Assembly: GCA_029268085.1 (NCBI GenBank) | Contig: JAJUHD010000022.1 | Location: 1-19,995 of the forward strand | Direction of reading: 5' to 3' | Origin: Bacillota bacterium | Lineage (GTDB): Bacteria > Bacillota > Clostridia > Oscillospirales > Oscillospiraceae | DNA length: 19,995 nt | Part shown: positions 7,717-15,168 of the stretch, in pieces | How positions within the stretch are numbered: the first letter of the stretch is position 1 | Layout: each line of letters begins with the position of its first letter | Program-made: the position numbers and the translations under genes | The notes under the pieces: model-generated | What the model was told of the DNA's origin: nothing | The model's database searches: none | Seen by the model: the letters and a program-made list of their open reading frames with translations, nothing else

Positions 7717-8190
7717 ATGAATAATGGCTCAGATTTCAGGACGGTTCGCGGATACCAGCTTGCAAATCAGCAGGAAGGCCAACTGACATCGGCAATGGAA
7801 GATTACCTTGAAATGGCATACAGGCTTTTTATGGAAAACGGCTACACCCGTGTCGGGAAGCTTTCTGAGCTTTTAAACGTAAAGCCGCCGTCAGCATCGA
7901 AAATGATATCTAAGCTGGCCGGTCTCGGCCTCTTAAAATATGACCGTTACGAGATAATACGTTTGACAGACAGCGGCTTAAAAATCGGCGAATATCTTTT
8001 GTACCGCCATGAGACAATAGAAAGCTTCCTGACTCTTATCGGCAGTTCAAGCCCTTTGGAGGAAACGGAGCTTATTGAACATTCATTAAGCCCGTCCACA
8101 ATTTCAAATCTTAATAATTTGGTCAAGTTTCTGAAAAATGATGAGGTGGGGCAAAGATATAGTGCTTTTAAAGAAAATTGCTGTACTTAA
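7717..8190 (+). CDS. DtxR/MntR-family metal-dependent transcriptional regulator
   Basis: The 157-residue protein has a winged helix-turn-helix (about 22-85, YTRVGKLSELLNVKPPSASKMISKL) and a helical dimerisation domain (about 90-145). It lacks the C-terminal SH3 domain of DtxR/IdeR, so it is of the short MntR type. All six MntR ligand positions seem to be present: Asp29 and Glu32 in MEDYLE, His98 in LLYRHE, and Glu118, Glu121 and His122 in ELIEH. It also carries about 20 extra N-terminal residues. The start ATG 7717 follows AAGGA. It is divergent from feoAB across a long dyad, so the inferred job is metal-loaded repression of feoAB and perhaps of itself. Whether it senses Fe2+ or Mn2+ is open. 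Confidence 0.9.
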   Translation: MNNGSDFRTVRGYQLANQQEGQLTSAMEDYLEMAYRLFMENGYTRVGKLSELLNVKPPSASKMISKLAGLGLLKYDRYEIIRLTDSGLKIGEYLLYRHETIESFLTLIGSSSPLEETELIEHSLSPSTISNLNNLVKFLKNDEVGQRYSAFKENCCT

Positions 8191-8294
8191 GCAAATTGTT
8201 AGTAAAAAAACGGCCTGTGCTTATCCGGCAGCAAGGAAAGCTGAGTAGTTTGACTAATATCCGCTGGAGCGTTTTTAACCTGCCTTAAAACAAA

Positions 8295-8335
8295 AAGAGC
8301 CAAAGAAGTGCCGATTTGGTACTTCTTTGGCTCTT
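8295..8335 (-). terminator. Long terminator hairpin for the rpsB-tsf transcript
   Basis: An 18-bp stem (arms 8295-8312 and 8318-8335, one G-U pair) closes a five-base loop. Read leftward it is followed by TTTGTTTTAAGG, a U-rich tail, so it terminates minus-strand transcription. It lies about 175 bases beyond the tsf stop codon, an unusually long 3' untranslated stretch. Confidence 0.8.
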
Positions 8336-8336
8336 A

Positions 8337-8452
8337 AAACTACTGATTATGGGTTAAGTCCGGAATGGATGCCCAATGTCGCCGGACCGCTGATTGCCGA
8401 GCTGGACAGACAAAATAAATTCATCCGTACTGGCTTGGGACAGGGAAGGTGA
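8337..8452 (+). other. Possible C-terminal gene remnant
   Basis: The plus strand encodes an uninterrupted, protein-like stretch including SPEWMPNVAGPLIAELDRQ and NKFIRTGLGQGR before TGA at 8450-8452. It has no start codon context or ribosome site and its upstream side runs into the terminator hairpin. The composition suggests a decayed gene end rather than random sequence, but I do not recognise the family, and chance is not excluded. Confidence 0.3.
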
Positions 8453-8509
8453 GGCGGTCAAAATGGCGAGATTTTTGGTCAAGCTGGGTGCGAGGGGGAT
8501 AAGGTTTGA

Positions 8510-9433
8510 TTATTTCACGAGGCTTGCGATCTCGGCTGCGAAATCGTCCTGCTTCTTCTCGATGCCTTCACCCTTTTCAAAACGGGTGAAGCCGTTGATG
8601 GCGAGCTTGCATCCGACAGCCTTTGAAACCTCGGCAATATGCTGCTCAACAGAGATCTTGTCGCCCTTGACGTAGGCTTGCTGGAGGAGGCAGTTCTCTT
8701 CATAGAACTTGCCGACACGGCCCATGACCATCTTCTCGATGATGGCTTCGGGCTTGTTGGCGTTCTTCGGATCTTCCTTGGCCTGAATCATAAGGATTTC
8801 TTTTTCCTTGTCGAGGACGGACTGGTCGACATCGGACTTGTCGCGGTAAGTGGGATTCATAGCGGCGATCTGCATCGCAATGTCCTTGCCCAGCTCAATG
8901 ACTTCTTCCTTGGTTTCAAAGCCTGCGGGAACGTCCATGTTGACGATGACGCCGATGCGGCCTCCCATGTGGACATAGGGAACGGAGAAGCCGTTTGCAT
9001 AACGTACGAAGCGGCGGACCCTAATGTTCTCGCCGATAACAAGAACCTTCTCCTGCTGCATCTGCTCAACGGTGAGTTCGGTTCCGGGATATTTGCAGGC
9101 CATGAGAGCTTCGAGGTTTGCGGGGTTCTCTTTTGCAACGACAAGCGCGACATTCTTCGTGAAGTCGACAAAAAGATCGTTCTTTGCGACAAAGTCGGTT
9201 TCGGCATTGACTTCGACGACTACGCCGACGCCGTCAAAGACTTCCGCATAAGCGATGCCCTCGGCCGCAATGCGGCCTGCCTTCTTCTGCGCTGCGGCGA
9301 GACCTTTCTCGCGGAGCCATTCTACCGCTTTGTCGATGTCGCCGTCGGAAGCCTCAAGCGCCTTTTTGCAGTCCATCATGCCGACGCCGGTCATTTCGCG
9401 CAAATTCTTAACATCCTGTGCTGAGAATGCCAT
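8510..9433 (-). CDS. tsf: Translation elongation factor Ts
   Basis: EF-Ts exchanges GDP for GTP on EF-Tu in the cytoplasm. The 307-residue product opens with the UBA-like N-terminal domain VKNLREMTGVGMMDCKKAL, the family signature, followed by the core with VVEVNAETDFVAKN, and it has the usual bacterial length (about 290-310). Start ATG 9433 is preceded by GAGAGGAAG. It follows rpsB by 87 bases in the same direction, the standard rpsB-tsf pair. The next genes usually found after it in Firmicutes, pyrH and frr, are absent; transcription instead ends at the long hairpin at 8295-8335. Confidence 0.98.
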   Translation of the reverse strand: MAFSAQDVKNLREMTGVGMMDCKKALEASDGDIDKAVEWLREKGLAAAQKKAGRIAAEGIAYAEVFDGVGVVVEVNAETDFVAKNDLFVDFTKNVALVVAKENPANLEALMACKYPGTELTVEQMQQEKVLVIGENIRVRRFVRYANGFSVPYVHMGGRIGVIVNMDVPAGFETKEEVIELGKDIAMQIAAMNPTYRDKSDVDQSVLDKEKEILMIQAKEDPKNANKPEAIIEKMVMGRVGKFYEENCLLQQAYVKGDKISVEQHIAEVSKAVGCKLAINGFTRFEKGEGIEKKQDDFAAEIASLVK

Positions 9434-9520
9434 ATTTTATTCTTCCTCTCGTATAATTAGTTGGGTTTGGGCTAAAAGCCACTATATATGCTTCGCGCAA
9501 GAATCCGCGCGTACGATAAA

Positions 9521-10270
9521 TTATTCTTCTTCGGTTTCTTCGTCTTTTGCTTCAGCTTCGGCTGCCGGAACCTCAACAGGGGCATCGGCACCCTGACGGC
9601 CTTCCTGAACGGCGCTTGCCATGGCGGCGGAAATCAGGCGGATTGCGCGGATAGCGTCGTCGTTGCCGGGAATGACATAATCGACTTCATCAGGATCGCA
9701 GTTGGTGTCAACTATAGCGATAATCGGTATACGGAGCTTACGGGCCTCTGCAATAGCGTTGTGCTCCTTGCGGGGATCAACGACGAACAGAGCGCCGGGG
9801 AGTTTTTTCATATCCTTAACGCCGCCGAGATATTTTTCGAGTTTTGCGATTTCGTTGGTGAGCTTGATGACTTCCTTCTTGGGAAGCATATCGAAGGTTC
9901 CGTCTTCCTGCATCCTGCGGAGCTGGGCGAGACGGTCGATACGGGTACGCATGGTCTTGAAGTTGGTGAGCATTCCGCCGAGCCAGCGGGCATTGACATA
10001 GTACTGACCTACGCGTGCAGCTTCCTCGCGGACCGCGTCCTGAGCCTGCTTCTTGGTGCCGACGAAAAGAATGTTTTCGCCGCGCGCAGAGAGCTCGCGG
10101 ACAAAGTCATAAGATTCCTCGAGCTTCTTGACTGTCTTCTGAAGGTCGATGATATAGATGCCGTTACGCTCCATGTAGATGTATTCGGCCATCTTGGGGT
10201 TCCATCTTCTGGTCTGATGACCGAAGTGCACGCCTGCTTCGAGAAGCTGCTTCATTGATACTACTGACAT
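9521..10270 (-). CDS. rpsB: 30S ribosomal protein S2
   Basis: Ribosomal protein S2 of the small subunit, 249 residues. Recognisable family stretches are MKQLLEAGVHFGHQTRRWNP at the start, NARWLGGMLTNFKT, and PGALFVVDPRKEHNAI with IVDTNCDPDEVDYVIPGNDDA. The C-terminus is an acidic Ala/Glu-rich tail. I choose ATG 10270 (MSVVSMKQ) because AGGAGG lies 6 bases upstream at 10277-10282; an in-frame ATG at 10312 would add 14 residues that read through this site. It is the first gene of the rpsB-tsf operon, with a consensus promoter about 110 bases upstream. S2 often autoregulates its own leader, but I see no proven structure here. Confidence 0.98.
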   Translation of the reverse strand: MSVVSMKQLLEAGVHFGHQTRRWNPKMAEYIYMERNGIYIIDLQKTVKKLEESYDFVRELSARGENILFVGTKKQAQDAVREEAARVGQYYVNARWLGGMLTNFKTMRTRIDRLAQLRRMQEDGTFDMLPKKEVIKLTNEIAKLEKYLGGVKDMKKLPGALFVVDPRKEHNAIAEARKLRIPIIAIVDTNCDPDEVDYVIPGNDDAIRAIRLISAAMASAVQEGRQGADAPVEVPAAEAEAKDEETEEE

Positions 10271-10378
10271 TTTTGTTCCTCCTAGATTTTGTTTTTCCTC
10301 CGGAGATTTCATCCCATCTTCCCAGCCGTTTTAGCGGCCACTGAGAAAATGATCCGTCTCCGTGCGTAATGCCTTGGT

Positions 10379-10407
10379 ATTATAACAAATAAAGCGCTAT
10401 TTTACAA
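10379..10407 (-). promoter_or_regulatory. Sigma-A promoter of rpsB-tsf
   Basis: Minus strand TTGTAA (10402-10407), a 17-base spacer, and consensus TATAAT (10379-10384). The transcript would have a leader of about 100 bases before the rpsB start at 10270. Confidence 0.75.
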
Positions 10408-10473
10408 GTGATTTTTCAAATTATTCTTTGATCTTTCTAATACTTTATACCGTCGCCGGGCTGCAGTTATAAG

Positions 10474-10505
10474 AACGAGCCGAAACCTGTCGGTTTCGGC
10501 TCGTT
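10474..10505 (-). terminator. Terminator hairpin after pyruvate carboxylase
   Basis: A 14-bp perfect GC-rich stem (arms 10474-10487 and 10492-10505) with a TGTC loop starts 16 bases past the pyc stop codon. The minus-strand tail CTTATAACTG is not U-rich, so the stem's stability carries the call. Confidence 0.65.
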
Positions 10506-10521
10506 GCGGTTTGTTAAAATA

Positions 10522-13500
10522 CTACTTAATTGTTGCGAGAAGCTCGCCTGCGACGACGGTCTGACCCGGCTTAACGAAAACTTCATCCACAATGCCGCTC
10601 ATGCGTGCGACGACACTTGTTTCCATCTTCATGGCCTCGACTACCGCGATGACCTGATTCTCTGTGACCTTATCGCCCGGCTTAATCTCGACCTTTGTGA
10701 CTGCGCCGGGGATTGAGGATCCGATTTGGCTCTTATCCTCGGGATTGGCCAGAACAGCCTGCTTTTTGACAGCGACTGCGTTTTTATCGGGTACAGCCAC
10801 CTCGCGGCGCATACCGTTGAGTTCGAACTGGACGTTGCGCGTGCCGTCCTCGTTGAGGTCACCCAGACCGATATATTTAATGACGAGAGTTTTGCCGTCT
10901 TCAATATTGATCCTTGTCGTCTCGCCGAGGGCCATGCCGTTGAAGAATACATGGCTGCCCATGCGCATGAGATAGCCGTATTCCTTGCGGTGGCTGCAAT
11001 ATTCCTTGTAGACCTTAGGATACAGACAGTAGGAAATCAGGGCTCTCATGTCGATCTCGTCGTCTTTTCTGAACGTCTCGACCTCCTTGCGTACCGCGTT
11101 GAAGTCGATAGGGTCAAGTATTTCGCCGGGGCGGCAGGTGATTGGCTTTTCACCCTTGAGGACGACTTTCTGCAGGTCCTCCGGAAAGCCCCACGCGGGC
11201 TGGCCCATCATGCCCTTGAAGTAGTCCACGACGGAGTCTGGGAAGGTGAGCGCCTCGCCGCGCTCAACGATATTTTCCGGAGTGAGATCGTTCTGCACCA
11301 TGAAAATCGCAAGGTCGCCGACCATCTTGGAGGAGGGCGTGACCTTTACGATATCGCCCAGCATGCGGTTCACTGTCGCGTACATCTCCTCGACTTCTAC
11401 GAAGCGGGGACCGAGACCGAGGGATTCGACCTGCGGCTGGAGGTTTGTGTATTGCCCGCCGGGTATTTCGTACTTGTATATCTCGGTGACTGGGGATTTC
11501 AGACCTCCGTCAAATTTCTCATAGCGCAGACGGACGTCCGCCCAGTAGTCCGTGAGCTTCTGGAGCTCGTCAAGCTTTAGGCCCGTATCGCGTTCTTGCC
11601 CTTCGAGGGCCGCGACGACCGCGTTCATCGACGGCTGGCTCGTGAGCGAGGACATGGAGGAGATCGCGGTATCGACTATATCGACGCCGGCTTCCGCCGC
11701 CATGAGAATTGTCGCAACCTGATTGCCGCTGATGTCGTGGGTGTGCAGATGGATGGGCACGCCAATCTCGTTTTTGAGCGCGGTTACGAGCTTTTTTGCC
11801 GCATATGGCTTGAGAAGACCCGACATATCCTTGATTGCGATTATATGCGCGCCGCGCTTTTCAAGCTCCTTTGCCATGTTTACATAGTATTCCAGAGTGT
11901 ACTTGTCGCGCTTCGGGTCGAGGATGTCGCCGGTGTAGCAGATTGTAGCCTCGCAAATCTTGTTCTGCTTCAGGACCTCGTCCATTGCGACTTCCATTCC
12001 GGGTATCCAGTTGAGCGAGTCGAAGACGCGGAACACGTCGATACCGCTCCTGGCCGCTTCCTTTACGAACTCGCGGATGAGGTTGTCTGGATAGTTTTTG
12101 TAGCCTACGGCGTTTGCGCCTCGCAGCAGCATCTGGAAGGGAATGTTGGGTATCTTCTGACGCAGAATGTCCAGACGTTCCCAAGGAGACTCGTGCAGAT
12201 AACGGTAAGCCACGTCAAAAGTTGCGCCGCCCCACATTTCGAGCGAGAAGCAGTCTGCAAGTATTGCCGCCGTACCGTCTGCGCCCTTTGCCATATCGCG
12301 GGTACGGACACGGGTCGAGAGCAGCGACTGGTGCGCGTCGCGCATCGTCGTATCGGTGATAAGGAGCTTCTTCTGCTCCAGCACCCACTTTTTGACCGCA
12401 TCGGGACCTTCCCTGTCGAGAAGCTGTTTTAGACCTTCCTTCTTGGGGTAGTCTACGTTCGGGAAGCGCGGAATATTGTACTGCTTTCGGTCAATATCCG
12501 GATTTTCGACCTGCAGCGTGGCAATGTATTTCAGCACGCGCGTCGCACGGTCGCGCGACAGGTTGAGGTCGAAGAGAATAGGAGTTTCATCAATAAACTT
12601 CGTGTGGCATTTGCCCTCATGGAAGGTTTGGTGGTGCAGTATGTTCGTCACGAAGGGGATGTTGGTTTTGACGCCGCGAACGTGGACCTCGTTGATCGCG
12701 CGTATCGCGCGGCGGCACACGCCCTCGAAGGTCTTGTCCCAGCTGGTCACCTTTACGAGCAGAGAATCGTAATAGGGGGAAACGATAGCGCCTGTTCCCG
12801 TGCAGCCTCCGTCAAGACGGACGCCGAAGCCGCCGCCGGTTCTGTAAGCGGTGATCTTACCGCAGTCGGGTGCGAAGTTGTTGGCGGGATCCTCGGTAGT
12901 TACGCGGCACTGGATCGAGTAACCGTTGAACTCGACGTCGCTCTGCTTTTCAAGCCCGATGAGGGGGGCGGAAAGAGGCTGGCCCTCCGCAATCAGTATC
13001 TGCGCCCGGACAAGGTCGATGCCGGTGATCATTTCAGTTACGGTATGCTCGACCTGTATGCGCGGGTTCATTTCTATGAAATAATGGTTCCAGTCCTTGT
13101 CGACAAGAAACTCGATCGTGCCTGCGTTTGTGTAGCCGACGCTCTCGGCGATCCTGACGGCGTCAGCGTGCAGCTTTTCGAGAACATCCTTCGGAACGGA
13201 GAAGGCCGGCGCGAATTCAACGACCTTCTGGTAGCGGCGCTGAAGGGAACAGTCGCGTTCGCCAAGGTGCATGACGTGGCCGTGTTCGTCCGCAAGTATC
13301 TGAACCTCGATGTGCTTAGGCTCTACAAGGTATTTTTCAATGAATATATCGTCGTTGCCGAAGGCCTTTTTGGCTTCGCCCTTGACAAGATCGAAAGCGG
13401 GCTTGACCTCGTCCTCCGTTTGGCACAGGCGCATGCCTCGCCCGCCGCCGCCCGCCGCCGCCTTCAAAATGACAGGGAAGCCGTAGCTTTTCGCCTTTTC

Positions 13501-13950
13501 GAGAGCCTCATCCCCGTCGCGCAAAGGTACGGTGCAGCCGGGTATTGTCGGTACGCCGCACTTTATAGCAATGGCCTTCGCGTTAAGCTTGTCGCCCATT
13601 TTTGCGAGAACGTCGGAATTAGGACCGATAAATTTGATGCCCGCTTCTTCGCAGGCGCGGGCAAACTCGGCGTTCTCGGAAAGAAAACCGTAACCCGGGT
13701 GGATTGCGTCAACCTCCCGGCGCTTTGCAAGATCAATAATAGCGGGAATGTCGAGATATGCGCCGAGCGGGCTTTTATTCTCGCCGATAAGATAAGCCTC
13801 GTCCGCTTTTGTACGGAAAAGGCTGAAAGTATCCTCGTTTGAATACATTGCCACTGTGTGCAGGCCCAGCTCGTTGCAGGCGCGGAAAATTCGGATTGCG
13901 ATCTCGCCGCGGTTGGCGACCAGTACTTTTTTGAACTGCCTTTCGGCCAT
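10522..13950 (-). CDS. pyc: Pyruvate carboxylase, full-length single-chain type
   Basis: This biotin enzyme carboxylates pyruvate to oxaloacetate using ATP and bicarbonate, replenishing the TCA intermediates. At 1142 residues it has the complete single-chain layout: biotin carboxylase (about 1-450, with KAAAGGGGRGMRL and FIEMNPRIQVEHTVTE), carboxyltransferase TIM barrel (about 530-800, with TTMRDAHQSLLSTRVRT and AIKDMSGLLKP), a PYC/OADA linker domain, and a C-terminal biotinyl domain with EAMKMET, where Lys1108 is the biotin site. Start ATG 13950 (MAERQFKKVLVANRGEIA) has AGAGAGG upstream; an in-frame start at 14007 would add 19 unlike residues and is rejected. It is monocistronic, between its own promoter (14027-14055) and hairpin (10474-10505). 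Confidence 0.97.
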   Translation of the reverse strand: MAERQFKKVLVANRGEIAIRIFRACNELGLHTVAMYSNEDTFSLFRTKADEAYLIGENKSPLGAYLDIPAIIDLAKRREVDAIHPGYGFLSENAEFARACEEAGIKFIGPNSDVLAKMGDKLNAKAIAIKCGVPTIPGCTVPLRDGDEALEKAKSYGFPVILKAAAGGGGRGMRLCQTEDEVKPAFDLVKGEAKKAFGNDDIFIEKYLVEPKHIEVQILADEHGHVMHLGERDCSLQRRYQKVVEFAPAFSVPKDVLEKLHADAVRIAESVGYTNAGTIEFLVDKDWNHYFIEMNPRIQVEHTVTEMITGIDLVRAQILIAEGQPLSAPLIGLEKQSDVEFNGYSIQCRVTTEDPANNFAPDCGKITAYRTGGGFGVRLDGGCTGTGAIVSPYYDSLLVKVTSWDKTFEGVCRRAIRAINEVHVRGVKTNIPFVTNILHHQTFHEGKCHTKFIDETPILFDLNLSRDRATRVLKYIATLQVENPDIDRKQYNIPRFPNVDYPKKEGLKQLLDREGPDAVKKWVLEQKKLLITDTTMRDAHQSLLSTRVRTRDMAKGADGTAAILADCFSLEMWGGATFDVAYRYLHESPWERLDILRQKIPNIPFQMLLRGANAVGYKNYPDNLIREFVKEAARSGIDVFRVFDSLNWIPGMEVAMDEVLKQNKICEATICYTGDILDPKRDKYTLEYYVNMAKELEKRGAHIIAIKDMSGLLKPYAAKKLVTALKNEIGVPIHLHTHDISGNQVATILMAAEAGVDIVDTAISSMSSLTSQPSMNAVVAALEGQERDTGLKLDELQKLTDYWADVRLRYEKFDGGLKSPVTEIYKYEIPGGQYTNLQPQVESLGLGPRFVEVEEMYATVNRMLGDIVKVTPSSKMVGDLAIFMVQNDLTPENIVERGEALTFPDSVVDYFKGMMGQPAWGFPEDLQKVVLKGEKPITCRPGEILDPIDFNAVRKEVETFRKDDEIDMRALISYCLYPKVYKEYCSHRKEYGYLMRMGSHVFFNGMALGETTRINIEDGKTLVIKYIGLGDLNEDGTRNVQFELNGMRREVAVPDKNAVAVKKQAVLANPEDKSQIGSSIPGAVTKVEIKPGDKVTENQVIAVVEAMKMETSVVARMSGIVDEVFVKPGQTVVAGELLATIK

Positions 13951-14026
13951 GTACGTTACCTCTCTTTGACTGAAAGAATCGGACGTTATGCAAGTGCAAG
14001 AATACAAAATTGCATTTTATAGTTGT

Positions 14027-14055
14027 ATTATAAAGGCTTGATATTTCGAATACAA
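14027..14055 (-). promoter_or_regulatory. Sigma-A promoter for pyruvate carboxylase
   Basis: Minus strand TTGTAT (14050-14055), a 17-base spacer and TATAAT (14027-14032), about 75 bases upstream of the chosen ATG at 13950. This position also supports that start over 14007, which would leave almost no leader. Confidence 0.7.
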
Positions 14056-14228
14056 GTTTTTTTCTACGCAATGTCCGAATTCGGGATAGTTTCCAAAGAA
14101 AGCGCGAAAAACCCAGCTGGAATATGTGAAATGCAATAATTCCATTCATTTCAGACATAATGACGACCGGTTCGGCCGGGCCGTAGTTTACGGAATCAAA
14201 AGACAGCCACCTTAGTGCAAAAATGAAT

Positions 14229-14537
14229 TTACATCCGGTGCTTCTCGTCAAACTGCCATGTAAACCATGGGTGTTTCTCCCGCTTGCCCCGCCTGTATTC
14301 GCCCGGTATCTCGACAAGGACGATATCTCCGCCGATTCGCTTAATGGTGTCCCACGGCAGGATATAGTCGTCCTCACGCCAAAACAGGCCGAGGACTCTG
14401 CATCGCCCGGGCACAATCAGCGCGAGGACGCTGCCGGTGTTTATATCTATCAGCGCATCGTATACATATCCGAGCCTCTGCCCGTCGCAGACGTTTACGA
14501 CCTCTTTGTAGCGGAAATCTTCAATGCGACATTCCAT
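14229..14537 (-). CDS. ylmC: YlmC/YmxH-family sporulation protein, PRC-barrel fold
   Basis: The 102-residue protein matches the YlmC/YmxH family: RIEDFRYKEVVNVCDGQRLGYVYDALIDINTGSVLALIVPG, a PRC-barrel, then FWREDDYILPWDTIKRIGGDIVLVE. Members sit in sporulation clusters of Firmicutes and their biochemical role is not known. Start ATG 14537 follows an AGGGGGG ribosome site that is paired with an upstream C-run in a possible hairpin. In Bacillus and Clostridia a ylmC-type gene lies downstream of sigG, and here it follows the sigG C-terminal fragment by 82 bases, so this side of the ancestral neighbourhood is intact. Confidence 0.9.
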   Translation of the reverse strand: MECRIEDFRYKEVVNVCDGQRLGYVYDALIDINTGSVLALIVPGRCRVLGLFWREDDYILPWDTIKRIGGDIVLVEIPGEYRRGKREKHPWFTWQFDEKHRM

Positions 14538-14546
14538 AGAAATGCA

Positions 14547-14572
14547 CCCCCCTTTATGATTTATATGGGGGG
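14547..14572 (-). promoter_or_regulatory. Hairpin that could hide the ylmC ribosome site
   Basis: A C6 run (14547-14552) and a G6 run (14567-14572) on the plus strand pair with each other. In the ylmC message the G-run containing the ribosome site would be paired with the upstream C-run. Folding would reduce ylmC translation unless opened. It is seen in sequence; the function is inferred. Confidence 0.35.
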
Positions 14573-14619
14573 CGCTGTTTGTCCTATTACTTATTTTATT
14601 ATCAAAAGACGGCAGATTT

Positions 14620-15168
14620 TTAACCAGCGTCTATGCTTCGTTTAATTTGCTCGATAGCGTTTTTTTCAAGCCGCGATACCTGAGCCTGACTGATGCCGAC
14701 CTCGGCGGCAACCTCCATCTGAGTTTTCCCGTCGTAAAAACGGAGGGCAAGTATCCGCTTCTCCCGCCCGTCAAGCGCCGCGACCGCGGCGGAAAGGGCG
14801 ATCTGCTCAATCCAGGCATCGTCCGTATTCTTTTCGTCGCCGATTTGGTCCATGACGCAGATGCTCTCGCCTCCGTCCGAAAAAACCGGCTCGTATATCG
14901 AGATCGGCTCGGAGATCGCGTCGAGCGCGAAATAAACATCCTGCCGCGATATCTTTAAGATCTTTGCGATTTCGCCGATGTCCGGCTCCTTCTGCCGCTC
15001 CGCAGTAAGCCGTTCCTTTACCTGAAGCACCCTGTAGGCTGTGTCCCTCATGCTCCGGCTGACCCTAATCGAGCTGTTGTCGCGCAGATAACGCCTTATC
15101 TCTCCCGCTATCATCGGAATGAATGTCCGATGTTGAAAGTTGAGCTTTGGATAATGCCCGCATCTCAA
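14620..15168 (-). pseudogene. sigG: Sporulation sigma factor SigG, C-terminal part only, split by insertion
   Basis: About 165 residues match forespore sigma factor G: GEIRRYLRDN, IRVSRSMRDTAYRVLQVKERL (regions 2.4-3), FALDAISEPISIYEPVFSDGG, VMDQIGDEKNTD, and the region 4 helix GKTQMEVAAEVGISQAQVSRLEK. Normal SigG is about 255-260 residues; here roughly the first 95 are gone, including regions 2.1-2.3 that bind core polymerase and melt the promoter. Homology begins at Pro-Met-Ile (about 15119). Residues further upstream (MRCGHYPKLNFQHR) are unlike SigG. The formal start is a TTG at 15168 with no ribosome site, 13 bases after the recombinase stop and in another frame, so this fragment is not expected to make a working sigma factor unless rejoined to its N-terminal half. 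Confidence 0.85.
15112..15132 (-). other. Candidate recombinase attachment site at the sigG breakpoint
   Basis: Read leftward, CATCGGA (15126-15132), a seven-base spacer CATTCAT and TCCGATG (15112-15118) form a perfect 7-bp inverted repeat. The right arm lies in sigG codons for Pro-Met, the left arm in sequence with no sigG homology. Large serine recombinases bind sites of 40-50 bp with partial dyad symmetry around a 2-base core, so a hybrid half-gene, half-element dyad at the breakpoint fits an attL/attR end. The exact core cannot be fixed without the other end. Confidence 0.45.

Larger units (their letters stand above)
8191..8509. other. Gene-poor gap between the metal regulator and tsf
   Basis: These 319 bases hold the tsf terminator hairpin (8295-8335) and a short protein-like remnant (8337-8452). 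I see no complete gene, no tRNA and no clear terminator for the rightward regulator gene. Confidence 0.6.

Noticed and set aside
8639..9424. Long plus-strand open frame of 261 codons opposite tsf
   Set aside because: It is a shadow of the strongly conserved tsf gene, with no ribosome site and no recognisable protein features.
9488..10258. Plus-strand open frame of 256 codons opposite rpsB
   Set aside because: It is a mirror of the S2 coding sequence; rpsB itself has full family similarity, a ribosome site and a promoter.
12604..13842. Plus-strand open frame of 412 codons opposite pyruvate carboxylase
   Set aside because: It is antisense to the conserved biotin carboxylase domain; such open frames are common opposite GC-rich codon-biased genes.
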